A stretch of DNA of 64,000 nt from Savagea serpentis (GCF_015351395.1 NZ_JADKPV010000005.1:141934-205933); one strand, 5' to 3'; numbered from the stretch's first letter, positions 46,571-56,506 are shown. Translations and numbers: made by a program. The notes: generated from the letters alone by a model not told the origin.

Positions 46571-47985
46571 GCTCTCAACTCTCTTCGTAACAATTTGTTT
46601 GAAGCGTTCCTTGGCAATGTTTCACAAAAATAAATATGTTTCGGTATTTTATAACGCGCCAAATGTTGGGCGCAAAATTGGATAATCTCCTCTTCCCTCA
46701 CTTCGCTATCGCAGACGATATACGCAGCGGGCACTTCTCCCCACTGCTCATCAGGGACACCGCATACTCCCGCTTCTACAATCGCTTCATGACGAGCGAG
46801 TACTTTTTCAATTTCAGCAGGATAAATATTTTCTCCACCTGAAATAATTAAATCTTTACGACGATCGAGTATGTAAAGATAACCTTCTTCATCAAAATAT
46901 CCGAGATCGCCCGTCGCTAACCAACCATCTTGTAAAGGTGAGTTGTCCGCAAACTTCCCAATATAACCCGGTGTTACGTGAGGACCGCGAACATAAATCT
47001 CACCGTGCTCATACGGTGTATTCGACGCACCTACTTTCAAATCGTTAAAAAATAACGGTTTTCCGACAGAGCCTAGTTTGCGTAAACTATCTTCGCTTGA
47101 CAAAGTAGCCGTTTGAGAACTCGTCTCGGTCATGCCGTACGTTTGAACGATAGGGAGATGAAGAGCATTCGCTCGTTCAATATACGATTCTGGAATAACG
47201 CCTCCCCCCGCTAACATAAGACGGAATTTCGGTGAAGCTTGCCACTCTCGTTGTTCCATCTCTTCAATGATTGCCCGCAATGTCGGTGCGACGACAGACA
47301 TGATCGTCACCTTTCCTTCTTGAATGAGCTGTGCACTTTTTAACGCATCGAACTTCTCCATCAAGTAGACTGGCATTCCGTACAATAAAGAGCGCATGAC
47401 GATAGACAATCCACTAATATGGAATAAAGGCATCGCACAGAGCCAACAATCGGTCGGTAAAAATCCAAGATTCGTAATCGATGCCATCGCATTCGCTGTG
47501 TGATTTCCGTACGTTTGACGAACTCCTTTCGGAAAACCAGTCGTCCCTGACGTGTACATAATCGATGCTGTCGCATCCCGCTCTATTTGCGTCGAATACG
47601 AAATAGCGGGTGCTTCTCGTATATCATCAAGTGAAATAAGCGGAATCGCACATCCTTCAAAAAACGAAAAGTCATCCGTTATAATGCGAGATACTTCAGC
47701 GTCGGCTAATTGGTAATCAATTTCTTCGCGCGTTAAACGACGATTTAATAAAACGAGCTCTACTTGTAAGAGAAGGCAAGCTTGAATCATTAAATAAGTG
47801 TCTACCGTAGAAGGTGCTCGTAATGCGACTCGCATGTGAGATTTTACCCCTTGTGCATACAAAGAGCGAGCTCGCAGGTCCGCCTCTTGCATCATCTCTC
47901 GAAACGTATACGTTACAGTACTTGTTTGTAACGCTTTTCGATCAGGTGTCAATTGTACTCGTTTCATTAAAAAATTCGGTAACAT
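46543..47985 (-). CDS. menE: o-succinylbenzoate-CoA ligase
   Basis: Adenylate-forming ligase activating o-succinylbenzoate with CoA. The phosphate loop MYTSGTTGFPKGVRQTY, then QTYGMTETSS, GWLATGDLGYFDEEG and DRRKDLIISGGENIYPAEIE are all present, and the C-terminal catalytic lysine region NKLLRREL is intact. I start at ATG 47985 (MLPNF) six bases after AGGAGG, giving 480 residues; an ATG two codons before overlaps the ribosome site. A hairpin separates it from menB. Confidence 0.94.
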   Translation of the reverse strand: MLPNFLMKRVQLTPDRKALQTSTVTYTFREMMQEADLRARSLYAQGVKSHMRVALRAPSTVDTYLMIQACLLLQVELVLLNRRLTREEIDYQLADAEVSRIITDDFSFFEGCAIPLISLDDIREAPAISYSTQIERDATASIMYTSGTTGFPKGVRQTYGNHTANAMASITNLGFLPTDCWLCAMPLFHISGLSIVMRSLLYGMPVYLMEKFDALKSAQLIQEGKVTIMSVVAPTLRAIIEEMEQREWQASPKFRLMLAGGGVIPESYIERANALHLPIVQTYGMTETSSQTATLSSEDSLRKLGSVGKPLFFNDLKVGASNTPYEHGEIYVRGPHVTPGYIGKFADNSPLQDGWLATGDLGYFDEEGYLYILDRRKDLIISGGENIYPAEIEKVLARHEAIVEAGVCGVPDEQWGEVPAAYIVCDSEVREEEIIQFCAQHLARYKIPKHIYFCETLPRNASNKLLRRELRAWNYSKSNM

Positions 47986-48007
47986 ATTCATCCTCCTTTC
48001 GTTGAAA

Positions 48008-48049
48008 AATAAAAAGAGGAAAGCACGATACGGCGCTCTCCTCTTTTGT
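48008..48049 (-). terminator. hairpin between menB and menE
   Basis: On the minus strand AAAAGAGGA pairs with TCCTCTTTT across an 18-base loop, followed by T-rich sequence. A partial terminator here would give menE and menC less transcript than menFDHB. Confidence 0.65.
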
Positions 48050-48061
48050 ATAGCTCGATTC

Positions 48062-48880
48062 CTATGGGAAACGTGGGAATTGATCGAAGTCTGGCTTACG
48101 CTTCTCTTTGAATGCGTCGCGTCCTTCTTTCGCTTCGTCTGTCGTATAGTAAAGGAGTGTTGCGTCTCCTGCCATTTGTTGAAGTCCTGCAAGACCGTCT
48201 GTATCTGCGTTCATCGCTGCTTTTAAGAAACGAAGAGCAGTTGGACTTTTCTCTAACATCTCTTCACACCATTGAACAGTCTCATCTTCGAGCTGCTCGT
48301 AAGGAACGACTGTGTTCACAAGCCCCATATCGAGTGCTTCTTGCGCATTGTATTGACGGCATAAGTACCAAATTTCACGTGCTTTCTTATGTCCGACAAT
48401 CCGTGCTAAATAACCTGAACCGTATCCAGCGTCAAATGATCCAACATTTGGACCTGTTTGACCGAAAATTGCGTTGTCCGCTGCGATTGTTAAGTCACAG
48501 ACGACATGCAATACGTGACCGCCACCGATTGCATATCCTGCAACCATCGCGACAACTGGCTTTGGAATTACGCGGATTAGACGTTGTAAATCTAATACGT
48601 TCAAACGTGGAATTTCATCGTCACCTACATATCCACCGTGTCCACGTACTTTTTGGTCTCCTCCTGAACAGAATGCTTTCTCACCTTCACCTGTTAGAAC
48701 GATTACACCGATTCGGCTATCATCGCGTGCGCGTGAAAAAGCATCGATTAATTCCATTACTGTTTTTGGACGGAATGCGTTGCGTACTTCTGGACGATTA
48801 ATCGTCACTTTTGCAATCCCGTTGTAAAACTCATATTTAATATCTTCGTATTCACGAATTGGTTCCCATGTACGAGTCAT
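48062..48880 (-). CDS. menB: 1,4-dihydroxy-2-naphthoyl-CoA synthase
   Basis: 272-residue crotonase-fold enzyme closing the naphthalenoid ring. [37 protein letters not shown], the [21 protein letters not shown] loop (given in part) and the C-terminal [14 protein letters not shown] tail are family-typical. GAGGAGG ribosome site. Fifteen bases separate it from menH. Confidence 0.97.
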   Translation of the reverse strand: MTRTWEPIREYEDIKYEFYNGIAKVTINRPEVRNAFRPKTVMELIDAFSRARDDSRIGVIVLTGEGEKAFCSGGDQKVRGHGGYVGDDEIPRLNVLDLQRLIRVIPKPVVAMVAGYAIGGGHVLHVVCDLTIAADNAIFGQTGPNVGSFDAGYGSGYLARIVGHKKAREIWYLCRQYNAQEALDMGLVNTVVPYEQLEDETVQWCEEMLEKSPTALRFLKAAMNADTDGLAGLQQMAGDATLLYYTTDEAKEGRDAFKEKRKPDFDQFPRFP

Positions 48881-48895
48881 TGTTGAGTTCCTCCT

Positions 48896-49690
48896 CTAAT
48901 TAACATTTAGTTCACTCTTTACTATTGTAGCAAATTCACGCTCTTTTTCCACATGAATCGCATGACCTGCTCCAGAAACTGTTCGAATTTGAATATTAGG
49001 CGCCTCTTTTTTCATCTGTTTTGCAATTTGAACAAACTTCGAATCGAGCTCTCCAACGATACATGTGGTCGAAACGGTCAGTGTATGGAGCGCGTCCCAA
49101 TAGGAAGGTTGAGCGCCAGTTCCGATACCGCGCAAACTGTTCGCTAACCCGACTGCACTTTGGCTGAGACGTTCTTCACGAACTGCTTGGCGAATCTCTT
49201 CGGAACAACGCTTTTGCGTTTCAAATAAAGGAATCCCTTCCCAAAAACGGACGAATGCTTCAACACCTTCACGCTCAATGCGTTGCGCTAATCGCTCGTC
49301 TCGCTCACGTCGCTCTTGACGCTCCGCTTCTGTACGCAAACCAGGTGATGCACTTTCTAAAAGTAAATGGCGCATCTCTTTCCCGTAACGTAAAGCGTAA
49401 GAAAGAGCGATACGACCTCCCATCGAATACCCGACAATCGTATAAGGACGGTTCGTGCGCGATGTAATTTCATCGTGCAATTGTTCGATTTGAATATGCA
49501 TCGCATAAAGTTTAGAATCATATTCAATTGGCGACTTTCCGTGGCCCGTTAAATCGATCGCGATACAATAATACGTATCACTCAATCTTTCTATAACGCG
49601 TGACCATGTTTTTGTACTTCCTGTAAAACCGTGTAAAAATACGATAGGTTCTTTATTCGAATCACCTACTGTTTCGACAAATAAACTCAT
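48896..49690 (-). CDS. menH: SHCHC synthase (MenH)
   Basis: 264-residue alpha/beta hydrolase-fold lyase that removes pyruvate from SEPHCHC. Nucleophile elbow VGYSMGGRIAL, FLHGFTGSTKTW oxyanion region, acid in CIVGELDSKF, histidine in SGAGHAIHVEK: triad complete. Four-base overlap with menD. Confidence 0.9.
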   Translation of the reverse strand: MSLFVETVGDSNKEPIVFLHGFTGSTKTWSRVIERLSDTYYCIAIDLTGHGKSPIEYDSKLYAMHIQIEQLHDEITSRTNRPYTIVGYSMGGRIALSYALRYGKEMRHLLLESASPGLRTEAERQERRERDERLAQRIEREGVEAFVRFWEGIPLFETQKRCSEEIRQAVREERLSQSAVGLANSLRGIGTGAQPSYWDALHTLTVSTTCIVGELDSKFVQIAKQMKKEAPNIQIRTVSGAGHAIHVEKEREFATIVKSELNVN

Positions 49691-51375
49691 TTTCCGTTCA
49701 CCTCATCGTTAATCGCTGCCCACAATTGACGATGACGTGCTACATTGTCAAAACGATTCGTCGCGACTTCGATGATGCGAAGTGGTTGTGTTTTTTCAGC
49801 TTGTAAAGCTTGTACAAAGTCTTCTTCTGTCTCGACATGATCGTATTGAGCTTCATACAGGTGAGCGATCTGCTCAAACTTTAAATTTGTCGGTGTGCCG
49901 AACAATTGCTCATAATGTGCTTTTACTGTCGACTGTGGTAAATAAGAAAAAATTCCACCACCATCATTGTTTAACACAACAACTGTTAAATCGACTTCAC
50001 CGTATCGTGTCGCAAGCAGTCCGTTCACATCGTGTAAAAAGGCGAGATCTCCGATTAATAACCACGTATGACGCTCCGCTCTTCGCTGTACGCCGATTGC
50101 CGTCGAAACGACACCATCAATCCCGTTGGCGCCACGATTGGCAAGTATTGGAATATCGCGATCCGTCTGCAAGAAAAATGTGTCGAGATCACGAATTGGC
50201 ATACTGCTACTGCTAAAAAGCACATCTCCCGTCGGAATATGATTAGCTAATGCTTTCACATACGCTCCTTCATCATTTCCGGCGTAAGTACGCACATGCT
50301 TTTGTGCAATCACATTCGCCTCGATCCAACGTTTCGCATAAGGACGAACGGGTTTGTCCGTACTTTCCCAACTAAACAGTGCATCGGTCGGCATTTGCCA
50401 ATGAATCGCTGTTGTTGCTGTAAAGTCACGGAAATGTGGCGAAGCATCCACTGTAATAAGACGTGCATCACTTTTCGCGATAAATTGATTTAATGGTTTA
50501 GAAGTCGGTTGTGCTCCGATGCGTAAAATATAATCCGGTCGCATCTCTTGTTGATACGATTCATCTTTCAATAAAGCATCGTATTGGTCGATACACATGA
50601 CATCGTCTGGAACTTCCGTACGCAATTGTGAAATCGGATCAACGAGTACCGGCCATCCGAGCTGACGAGCAAATTGCCAAAAACGTTCTTTTTCTATCGG
50701 CATCTCTAACTCGCCGACAACAATCATTCCACGTTCTTCTTGACACATATCTTCTAACATCTGTTTCTGCTCTTCTGTCACTGTAACATTGCCAATCATT
50801 TGACGTTCATACGACAGAGACGGTACGTCTAAATCAAAGTCAATTAACAACGGTTCACGGAATGGAATATTGAAATGAACTGGTCCCATCGGATGAGTAG
50901 TCGCTGTTTGAATTAATCGTACCGACTGTTGTTCCACAAAACGATACGACGCTTCTAACTCTTCAGCTAATGGAAAATCGATGCTCGCTTTTACGAAATC
51001 GCCGTACATTTTCACTTGATCAATCGTTTGAGGTGCTCCTACTTCCCGCAATTCATGAGGGCGATCTGCGGTGAGCACGATGAGCGGGACTCTTGCGTAA
51101 TGTGCTTCTGTAATCGCTGGCATGTAATTCGAAGCTGCCGTTCCAGACGTGCAGAGCAAAGCGACAGGCTCTTTAAATTGTTTCGCTAGTCCTAACGCTA
51201 AAAAACCTGCTGAGCGTTCATCGACTTGGATATGCACTTGTATGTGAGGATGAGACGCAAAGGCATATGCAAGAGGAGTCGAACGAGACCCTGGACTAAT
51301 CACTACGTGAGCTACTCCACTTCCTACAATACTATTCGTCATACGTTTCACGTACTTCGTTAAACTACTCGTCAT
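49687..51375 (-). CDS. menD: SEPHCHC synthase (MenD)
   Basis: 562-residue thiamine-diphosphate enzyme joining 2-oxoglutarate to isochorismate. N-terminal HVVISPGSRSTPLAYAF, LLCTSGTAASNYMPAI, and the cofactor-binding LIGDLAFLHDVNGL with VVLNNDGGGIFSYLP are clear. ATG 51375 (MTSSLTKY) lies behind GGAGGAG and overlaps the menF end by 11 bases; a TTG six codons earlier coincides with the ribosome site and is rejected. Confidence 0.95.
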   Translation of the reverse strand: MTSSLTKYVKRMTNSIVGSGVAHVVISPGSRSTPLAYAFASHPHIQVHIQVDERSAGFLALGLAKQFKEPVALLCTSGTAASNYMPAITEAHYARVPLIVLTADRPHELREVGAPQTIDQVKMYGDFVKASIDFPLAEELEASYRFVEQQSVRLIQTATTHPMGPVHFNIPFREPLLIDFDLDVPSLSYERQMIGNVTVTEEQKQMLEDMCQEERGMIVVGELEMPIEKERFWQFARQLGWPVLVDPISQLRTEVPDDVMCIDQYDALLKDESYQQEMRPDYILRIGAQPTSKPLNQFIAKSDARLITVDASPHFRDFTATTAIHWQMPTDALFSWESTDKPVRPYAKRWIEANVIAQKHVRTYAGNDEGAYVKALANHIPTGDVLFSSSSMPIRDLDTFFLQTDRDIPILANRGANGIDGVVSTAIGVQRRAERHTWLLIGDLAFLHDVNGLLATRYGEVDLTVVVLNNDGGGIFSYLPQSTVKAHYEQLFGTPTNLKFEQIAHLYEAQYDHVETEEDFVQALQAEKTQPLRIIEVATNRFDNVARHRQLWAAINDEVNGK

Positions 51376-52717
51376 TTTCTCGCGCTCCTCCAAAAATACG
51401 TAACATCGGTGAAAATTTATTCCACGTTTCTTGATATTCGTGTTCTACATTCGAATCTGCCACAATTCCTCCGCCGGCATATAAATATGCCGCGTTGTCT
51501 TTTAATAAAGCAGAACGAATCGCTACCGCAAATTCACCGTTTCCTTCTGTGTCAAACCAACCGATTGGTGCTGCATATAACCCACGATCTTGACGTTCAA
51601 ATTGACGAATGTATTCAAGCGATACTTTCGTCGGTACACCACCTAGAGCAGGAGTCGGATGTAATCGTTCGATAAATTGTAAAATCGTCACATCATCCTT
51701 CATCTCTCCTTGAATCGGTGTATGTAAATGTTGAATATCTCGCATTTTCAATAGTTGTGGACGGTCTGGCATCGTATACGTTTCACACAACTCTTGAAAG
51801 ATCGGTTCAATCATTTCTACGACATAATGATGCTCTTCTCGATTTTTTTCATCGGCTAATAATGATTCTCCAAGTTTTTTATCTTCTTCAGCAGTGTTCC
51901 CTCGCCGAATCGACCCTGCAATACTTTCAGAATTTGCTTGACGATGATTGACTTTAATAAGACGCTCTGGAGTCGCTCCGATAAAAGTTGAATCATCGAT
52001 ATGGAAAGCGAAACGATAACTATTTTTTTGTTGTTCGTTTAACTGTTCCATCAATGACGCAATTTGAGGGTGTTGTTCAAACTGTAATCGCAAAGACCGA
52101 GCAAGTACCACTTTATGCGCTTTGCCTTCACGGATGAGCGATGTCATTTGAGGGATACTTTCTCGATATTGCTCTACTTGTCTCTCTTCTAGCTTCGTGT
52201 ACGTCACGAATGTTGCATTTTCTTCTTTTTCTCGTTGCAACTGCTCCCACTGTTCAACTCGCTGATTGAGCAACTCGTCTTTTTCTTCGGGCTCACAATA
52301 GACAGTAATGGTTTTAGACCATACATCCCCGTCTCTGCGAATACAATATGTTGGCACGATAAATAATGCATTTTCATAAGCATCCCATTCTGGTGATGGT
52401 TCATGCGCCGCGTCAAACGTAAAACTACCGAATAACAAAAAGTCATCCTCTGCTCGCTGACGCAATAAACTCACGCTCGATTCAATCTCATGGAATCGTT
52501 CTTCTTCTGCTTCCGACTGCAATAAAAGCGTCGCGCCGATTCCAATCATCTCTACTGAATCATTCTCATTTTGCCAATAAAAAAAAGCGTCTTCTGTTAA
52601 GCTTTTTTTCTTCAACAGCGACAATCCGTCTTGCGCATTCCACGGCATCGTTTGCTGATAGATCCGGCGGTTATCACTCTGTTGTTGAAGTTGACGATAC
52701 GTCAAACGTTTACACAT
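51365..52717 (-). CDS. menF: isochorismate synthase
   Basis: Chorismate-utilising enzyme that diverts chorismate into menaquinone. The C-terminal catalytic half has SIAGSIRRGNTAEED, HHYVVEMIEPIF, HPTPALGGVPT and the metal-binding YAGGGIVADSNVEHEYQET region (given in part). ATG 52717 (MCKRLT) follows GGAGGG, giving 450 residues; the longer frame upstream is not supported. First gene of the operon menF-D-H-B-(hairpin)-E-C and divergent from menA. Confidence 0.94.
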   Translation of the reverse strand: MCKRLTYRQLQQQSDNRRIYQQTMPWNAQDGLSLLKKKSLTEDAFFYWQNENDSVEMIGIGATLLLQSEAEEERFHEIESSVSLLRQRAEDDFLLFGSFTFDAAHEPSPEWDAYENALFIVPTYCIRRDGDVWSKTITVYCEPEEKDELLNQRVEQWEQLQREKEENATFVTYTKLEERQVEQYRESIPQMTSLIREGKAHKVVLARSLRLQFEQHPQIASLMEQLNEQQKNSYRFAFHIDDSTFIGATPERLIKVNHRQANSESIAGSIRRGNTAEEDKKLGESLLADEKNREEHHYVVEMIEPIFQELCETYTMPDRPQLLKMRDIQHLHTPIQGEMKDDVTILQFIERLHPTPALGGVPTKVSLEYIRQFERQDRGLYAAPIGWFDTEGNGEFAVAIRSALLKDNAAYLYAGGGIVADSNVEHEYQETWNKFSPMLRIFGGARENDE

Positions 52718-52840
52718 TAGGTTCCCTCCGTACTGCTTTCCCATATAGAAAGCTTTCACTTTTTAATCATGACGTTCGATTACACTACATTCAAATTATA
52801 CCGCCAATGGACGACTTTATCAAAAAAACGAGGCGAGGCA

Positions 52841-52870
52841 GTGACACTTTTTCATAATATACAGTACAAT
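52841..52870 (+). promoter_or_regulatory. candidate menA promoter
   Basis: GTGACA (52841-52846) and TACAAT (52865-52870), spacer 18, about 35 bases before the menA start. Confidence 0.45.
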
Positions 52871-52905
52871 AGAAAGGAATCATTTTTCATGAAGGAGAGA
52901 ATAAC

Positions 52906-53820
52906 GTGCACGAACAATTACAAAAAGATGAAGGTTGGCGTATTTGGTGGAAATTAACACGTCCCCATACATTGACAGCCTCATTTGCCCCTGTCTTTTT
53001 AGGGACGATGATCGCTCTACGAGACGGTCATTTTCATACTGGCCTTTTTATCGCGATGCTCATCGCAAGTTTACTCATTCAAAGTGCGACGAATATGTTT
53101 AACGAATACTACGATTTCAAACTTGGGCTCGATAATGAAAAATCTATCGGGATTGGAGGAACGATCGTACGAAATGGCATTCAGCCAAAAACAGTATTAC
53201 AACTTGCCCTAGCCTTTTATGCCATTGCCTTTTTCATCGGAATTTATATTATCGTTCAAACTTCTTGGTGGTTAGCCATTGTCGGTATCGTTTCGATGGC
53301 GATTGGTTACTTTTATACGGGTGGTCCTTTTCCAATCGCTTACACACCATTTGGTGAAGTTGTCTCAGGTTTCGTTATGGGAATGTTACTCGTGCTCATT
53401 TCATATTTCATTCAAACAGGTGAAGTGACGACAGATGCCATCCTTCTATCCGTTCCGAGCATGTTCCTCGTAGCGAACATTATGTTAGCGAACAATATTC
53501 GGGACATCTTACAAGATACAAAAGGCGGACGTAAAACGATGGCGATTTTAATCGGACGAGAAAATGCAGTGCGTGTATACGCAACACTTTTCGCACTATC
53601 TTACATTTGGGTCATCGCACTCGTTCTATCGCAACATGTGACACCATGGGCACTTATCGTCTTACTCACCATTCCAAAACCGCTCAAAGCAGTACGTACA
53701 TTTAAGCAATCAGAAAATCCACTAGAAGTGATGCCTGCGATGAAAAACACAGGTGTAACGAATACATTGTTCGCTACATCTCTCGGGCTTGCTCTACTCA
53801 TTCAATTCGCACTTTCCTAA
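52906..53820 (+). CDS. menA: 1,4-dihydroxy-2-naphthoate polyprenyltransferase
   Basis: 304-residue UbiA-family membrane protein that attaches the isoprenoid side chain to DHNA. About nine helices. First aspartate motif NMFNEYYDFKLGLDN and second region NIRDILQDTKGGRKT are in place. Starts with GTG behind GAAGGAG. Divergent from menF, so all menaquinone-specific steps from chorismate to demethylmenaquinone, apart from the DHNA-CoA thioesterase and MenG methylase, are in this window. Confidence 0.94.
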   Translation: MHEQLQKDEGWRIWWKLTRPHTLTASFAPVFLGTMIALRDGHFHTGLFIAMLIASLLIQSATNMFNEYYDFKLGLDNEKSIGIGGTIVRNGIQPKTVLQLALAFYAIAFFIGIYIIVQTSWWLAIVGIVSMAIGYFYTGGPFPIAYTPFGEVVSGFVMGMLLVLISYFIQTGEVTTDAILLSVPSMFLVANIMLANNIRDILQDTKGGRKTMAILIGRENAVRVYATLFALSYIWVIALVLSQHVTPWALIVLLTIPKPLKAVRTFKQSENPLEVMPAMKNTGVTNTLFATSLGLALLIQFALS

Positions 53821-53822
53821 TA

Positions 53823-53862
53823 TAAAAAATCCACCTTTATTCCTCGAAAGGTGGATTTTTTA
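53823..53862. terminator. terminator after menA
   Basis: AAAAATCCACCTTT pairs with AAAGGTGGATTTTT around an 8-base loop. Marks the left edge of the AT-rich island. Confidence 0.9.
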
Positions 53863-53925
53863 TAGGACACGACATCATCCGATTGGCTCTTTTCATTTTT
53901 TGTTTAACTTTCTACTATTCAAATT

Positions 53926-54951
53926 TTAATCAGATGATTTACTGTCACTTCCTAATTTAAAAGAGTAAGAATAATTTAAATACGGTGTTCTTTCATTTTC
54001 TCTTATTTTATGAACTTCCTCTAAACCTGCTTGATCATAGTTATAATTAATAAGCATATAAAAATCCTTTTTACCTATATTCTTTTTTATTTCTTCAGGT
54101 ATTGGCAAAACAACTTGTTTATCTTTTGGATGCATCATAAAATAACTCTCATATATATGCCCGTCTGAATCGTAAAATATAATACTTTCTTTCATATTAA
54201 GGTTAATTTGGCTTATAGATACGAATTTAACTTTATCTGTTAGATGTTTGTCATGTAATACATTTTTATCTTCATCTAAAAATGTAATTCGAGGCCCTTC
54301 CAATTCATTGAATTCAGATTTATTTTGAAGCAAAGAATGATCCTCTTTATAGCGCTTATCTTTTTTTACTGGAATTTCGAGTAGCTCTTTTTCATTAGTT
54401 ATATAAATCCTTATCGGACTATATTGAAAATCTATATCCGCCGGAAAGTCTTGATCGTGTATAAGGAAGGCTAACTCTGTTAAAGGAGATCCATCCACCA
54501 AATTAACTTTTTCATTCAATTCCATATAATTTTTTCCTTCAGGTAATTTTACTTCATAATATTTACTAAGTTGATCCAATTTTTTGAAATTTATAAATTC
54601 CTCTCCATCCCAAATCATTAATTTAAACTGCTTTTCTCGATTACTATCAATATCAATTATCAATTTAAATTGTGCAATTTGATCCTTTGCTTTCAGATAA
54701 TCTAATTGTTCATTTAATAATGTATATTGTGCTGCCGATGTGAAGTCGGGTACAATCTCAACTGTATACTCTGGCTTAAACCCTAACTTTTCTTCATCAG
54801 ATTCTTTTATTAAAATGTTTTTTCCTTTAACAAGTTTTTCATTTTCAATAACAACCTGTGCACTTTCCTGATTCGCAATATTGCTGCATCCTACACTTAC
54901 AATTGTAATTACAAGAAAAAGTAATATTATATATATTTCCCTTAAATTCAT
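53926..54951 (-). CDS. putative lipoprotein of unknown function
   Basis: 341 residues. A hydrophobic signal ends at Cys22 in the lipobox-like VSVGC, so membrane-tethered outside the cell. The rest is hydrophilic, lysine- and glutamate-rich and lacks cysteines; I recognise no domain. AAAGGACG ribosome site. Codon use is strongly AT-rich, unlike the men genes next to it. It follows the amber-interrupted secreted gene on the same strand by 70 bases and may be its partner, for example an immunity or surface protein; that is inference. Confidence 0.75.
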   Translation of the reverse strand: MNLREIYIILLFLVITIVSVGCSNIANQESAQVVIENEKLVKGKNILIKESDEEKLGFKPEYTVEIVPDFTSAAQYTLLNEQLDYLKAKDQIAQFKLIIDIDSNREKQFKLMIWDGEEFINFKKLDQLSKYYEVKLPEGKNYMELNEKVNLVDGSPLTELAFLIHDQDFPADIDFQYSPIRIYITNEKELLEIPVKKDKRYKEDHSLLQNKSEFNELEGPRITFLDEDKNVLHDKHLTDKVKFVSISQINLNMKESIIFYDSDGHIYESYFMMHPKDKQVVLPIPEEIKKNIGKKDFYMLINYNYDQAGLEEVHKIRENERTPYLNYSYSFKLGSDSKSSD

Positions 54952-55021
54952 AGTCTTACGTCCTTTGTAAGTTAAAATATTATTTTTTAGGTTCCTATTT
55001 TAATCTTTTTTGAGTCAGTCT

Positions 55022-55546
55022 TTAAAATTTTAAGCTCTCTCCAGTATAACCTACAGAATGGGATACTCCCTTTGTAATTGCGTGAGTACCATGAGCTCTA
55101 TATTCAGTTTTTGGGACTACCGAACCAGGGAAAGTAGCTACACTTGCAGTTGCAGTTTTAGAAAGAGTTGATGAATCACTCTTACGGCCTAATTCACGAC
55201 CATCTCTCATAAGAATTGTTGTTACAGCGGAATTTCCAATACTATGTTCTCTAATAGTTTTTCCAGTAGCAGTAATTCTAGATACAAGATACCCCGCCGG
55301 CACAATTTCCCCTCTTGAATTACTTGCAACAACAGAAATATTCATTGTTCCTTTGCCCTATTTTATATATTTGACATCTCTAGTACTAATTTTATCATCA
55401 CCTTCAGATATGATCATTGTTTCACTTGGTAATCCTTCTGCTTCATTCCATAAATAACCAATATCATCATTTGCAGATGTAGTGCTTACTCCAAAACCAA
55501 AAAATAAAAGGCTTACCATAATTAAAAATTTAAATGATTTTAGCAT
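55022..55546 (-). pseudogene. secreted protein gene interrupted by an in-frame TAG
   Basis: The gene starts at ATG 55546 behind GGGGGAG with a signal peptide (MLKSFKFLIMVSLLFFGFG, then STTSA as likely cleavage site). Codon 63, at 55360-55358, is TAG. The same frame continues without interruption for 111 further codons to 55022, through GKGTMNISVV and a Ser/Thr-rich, basic tail ending GESLKF. There is no frameshift: one base change from a sense codon explains it. The downstream ATG at 55345 has AAAGGA only three bases before it, so independent translation looks poor. Product of about 174 residues if read through; unrecognised family. Confidence 0.72.
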
Positions 55547-55698
55547 AAAAGCTCCCCCATTCATTTCATATTTATATTTCTTCATTATAATCAAAAAAAT
55601 CAAATATTTGTTAAGAAAAGGATATTCACTTAAAAATATTTCTTTGAAAGAAACTGAGTTAGTAAGTAAGGAAAGAGAAGTTAGAGATTTTAATTAAG

Positions 55699-55745
55699 GC
55701 TTACATCCCCTAGCCTAAAGGCATAGGGGTTTTACGCCCATCCCA
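55699..55745. mobile_element. IS200/IS605-like end hairpin (possible relic)
   Basis: CCCCTA-GCC-TAAA-GGC-A-TAGGGG (55707-55729) forms an imperfect hairpin. It is flanked by GGCTTACAT and GTTTTACGCCCAT. Read on the minus strand, 'GTAAAACCCCTATGCC...GGGGATGTAAG' looks like the subterminal hairpin at the right end of IS605/IS1341-type elements. No transposase gene remains nearby. The rest of the 55547-55897 gap is AT-rich with no gene that I can support. Confidence 0.35.
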
Positions 55746-55897
55746 ATAAAAAACCATAACGCAACAAATCCTTGTAGCCCATAGGAATGGGACAATATCA
55801 TCAAAATAAAAATACTGACGTAATAAAAAAACACTGCTAAATATTCATTTGGACATCTGATCAAATCCTTTTTGTTTGATAAATCATCCCTTTACAA

Positions 55898-56464
55898 TCA
55901 CTTTATTGCTTTAAAATGATGAAAAGGAAATAAAACAACTTCCGCAGTCCCTAAGATTTTCTCCTTTGGAACAAAACCTATTCGTGGATTCCGACTATCC
56001 TCACTTCTTTGACGATTGTCACCAAGTACGAAATAGTGTCCATCTGGTACTACCGTTTCGCCTAAATACGCTTCCAATGTAAAATCCTCCGTAAGCGTAC
56101 CGTTATTAATTAACACTTCTTTATAGTCCTCTAAATAGGATTCCTCATAATGTTCACCGTTAATGAAAAGCTTGCCATTCTCATATTCTATATGATCACC
56201 TTGCACCCCGATAATACGCTTGATATAATGTGTTTCTTCGTTTGTTTCAAAAACAATGACATCAAATCGATTATACTCAACAAATTTTGCTCCTATTTTA
56301 TTCACAACGACTATATCATCTTCTTCAAGCGTTGGCATCATAGAAGATCCCTCAACGACAATGGGAACAAACAGAAAGAAACGAATGACAAAAGCCAGCA
56401 TAACAGCAAGCCCTATTGCTTTCACCCATCCAATCCATTCATTCTTTTCTTTAACTTTCTCCAT
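55898..56464 (-). CDS. type I signal peptidase
   Basis: 188-residue, single-helix-anchored Sip-type peptidase. Membrane segment about residues 12-34, then the catalytic serine Ser41 in GSSMMPTL and the general-base Lys82 in YIKRIIG; box E is FVLGDNRQRSEDSRNPRIG. All needed residues are present, so it should be active. It lies 42 bases downstream of the ABC ATPase on the same strand, making it the last gene of the secreted-peptide operon. It may process the peptide, the broken secreted protein, or the leader of AgrD; the chromosomal main signal peptidase is likely elsewhere. Confidence 0.92.
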   Translation of the reverse strand: MEKVKEKNEWIGWVKAIGLAVMLAFVIRFFLFVPIVVEGSSMMPTLEEDDIVVVNKIGAKFVEYNRFDVIVFETNEETHYIKRIIGVQGDHIEYENGKLFINGEHYEESYLEDYKEVLINNGTLTEDFTLEAYLGETVVPDGHYFVLGDNRQRSEDSRNPRIGFVPKEKILGTAEVVLFPFHHFKAIK

Positions 56465-56506
56465 CTACAACAACTTCCTCTCTATTAAAATCACTCCATT
56501 TCTCAC

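Noticed and set aside
55022..55345. Second half of the broken gene as an independent gene
   Set aside because: Same frame as the first half, ribosome-like AAAGGA only three bases before the ATG, and no signal peptide of its own.
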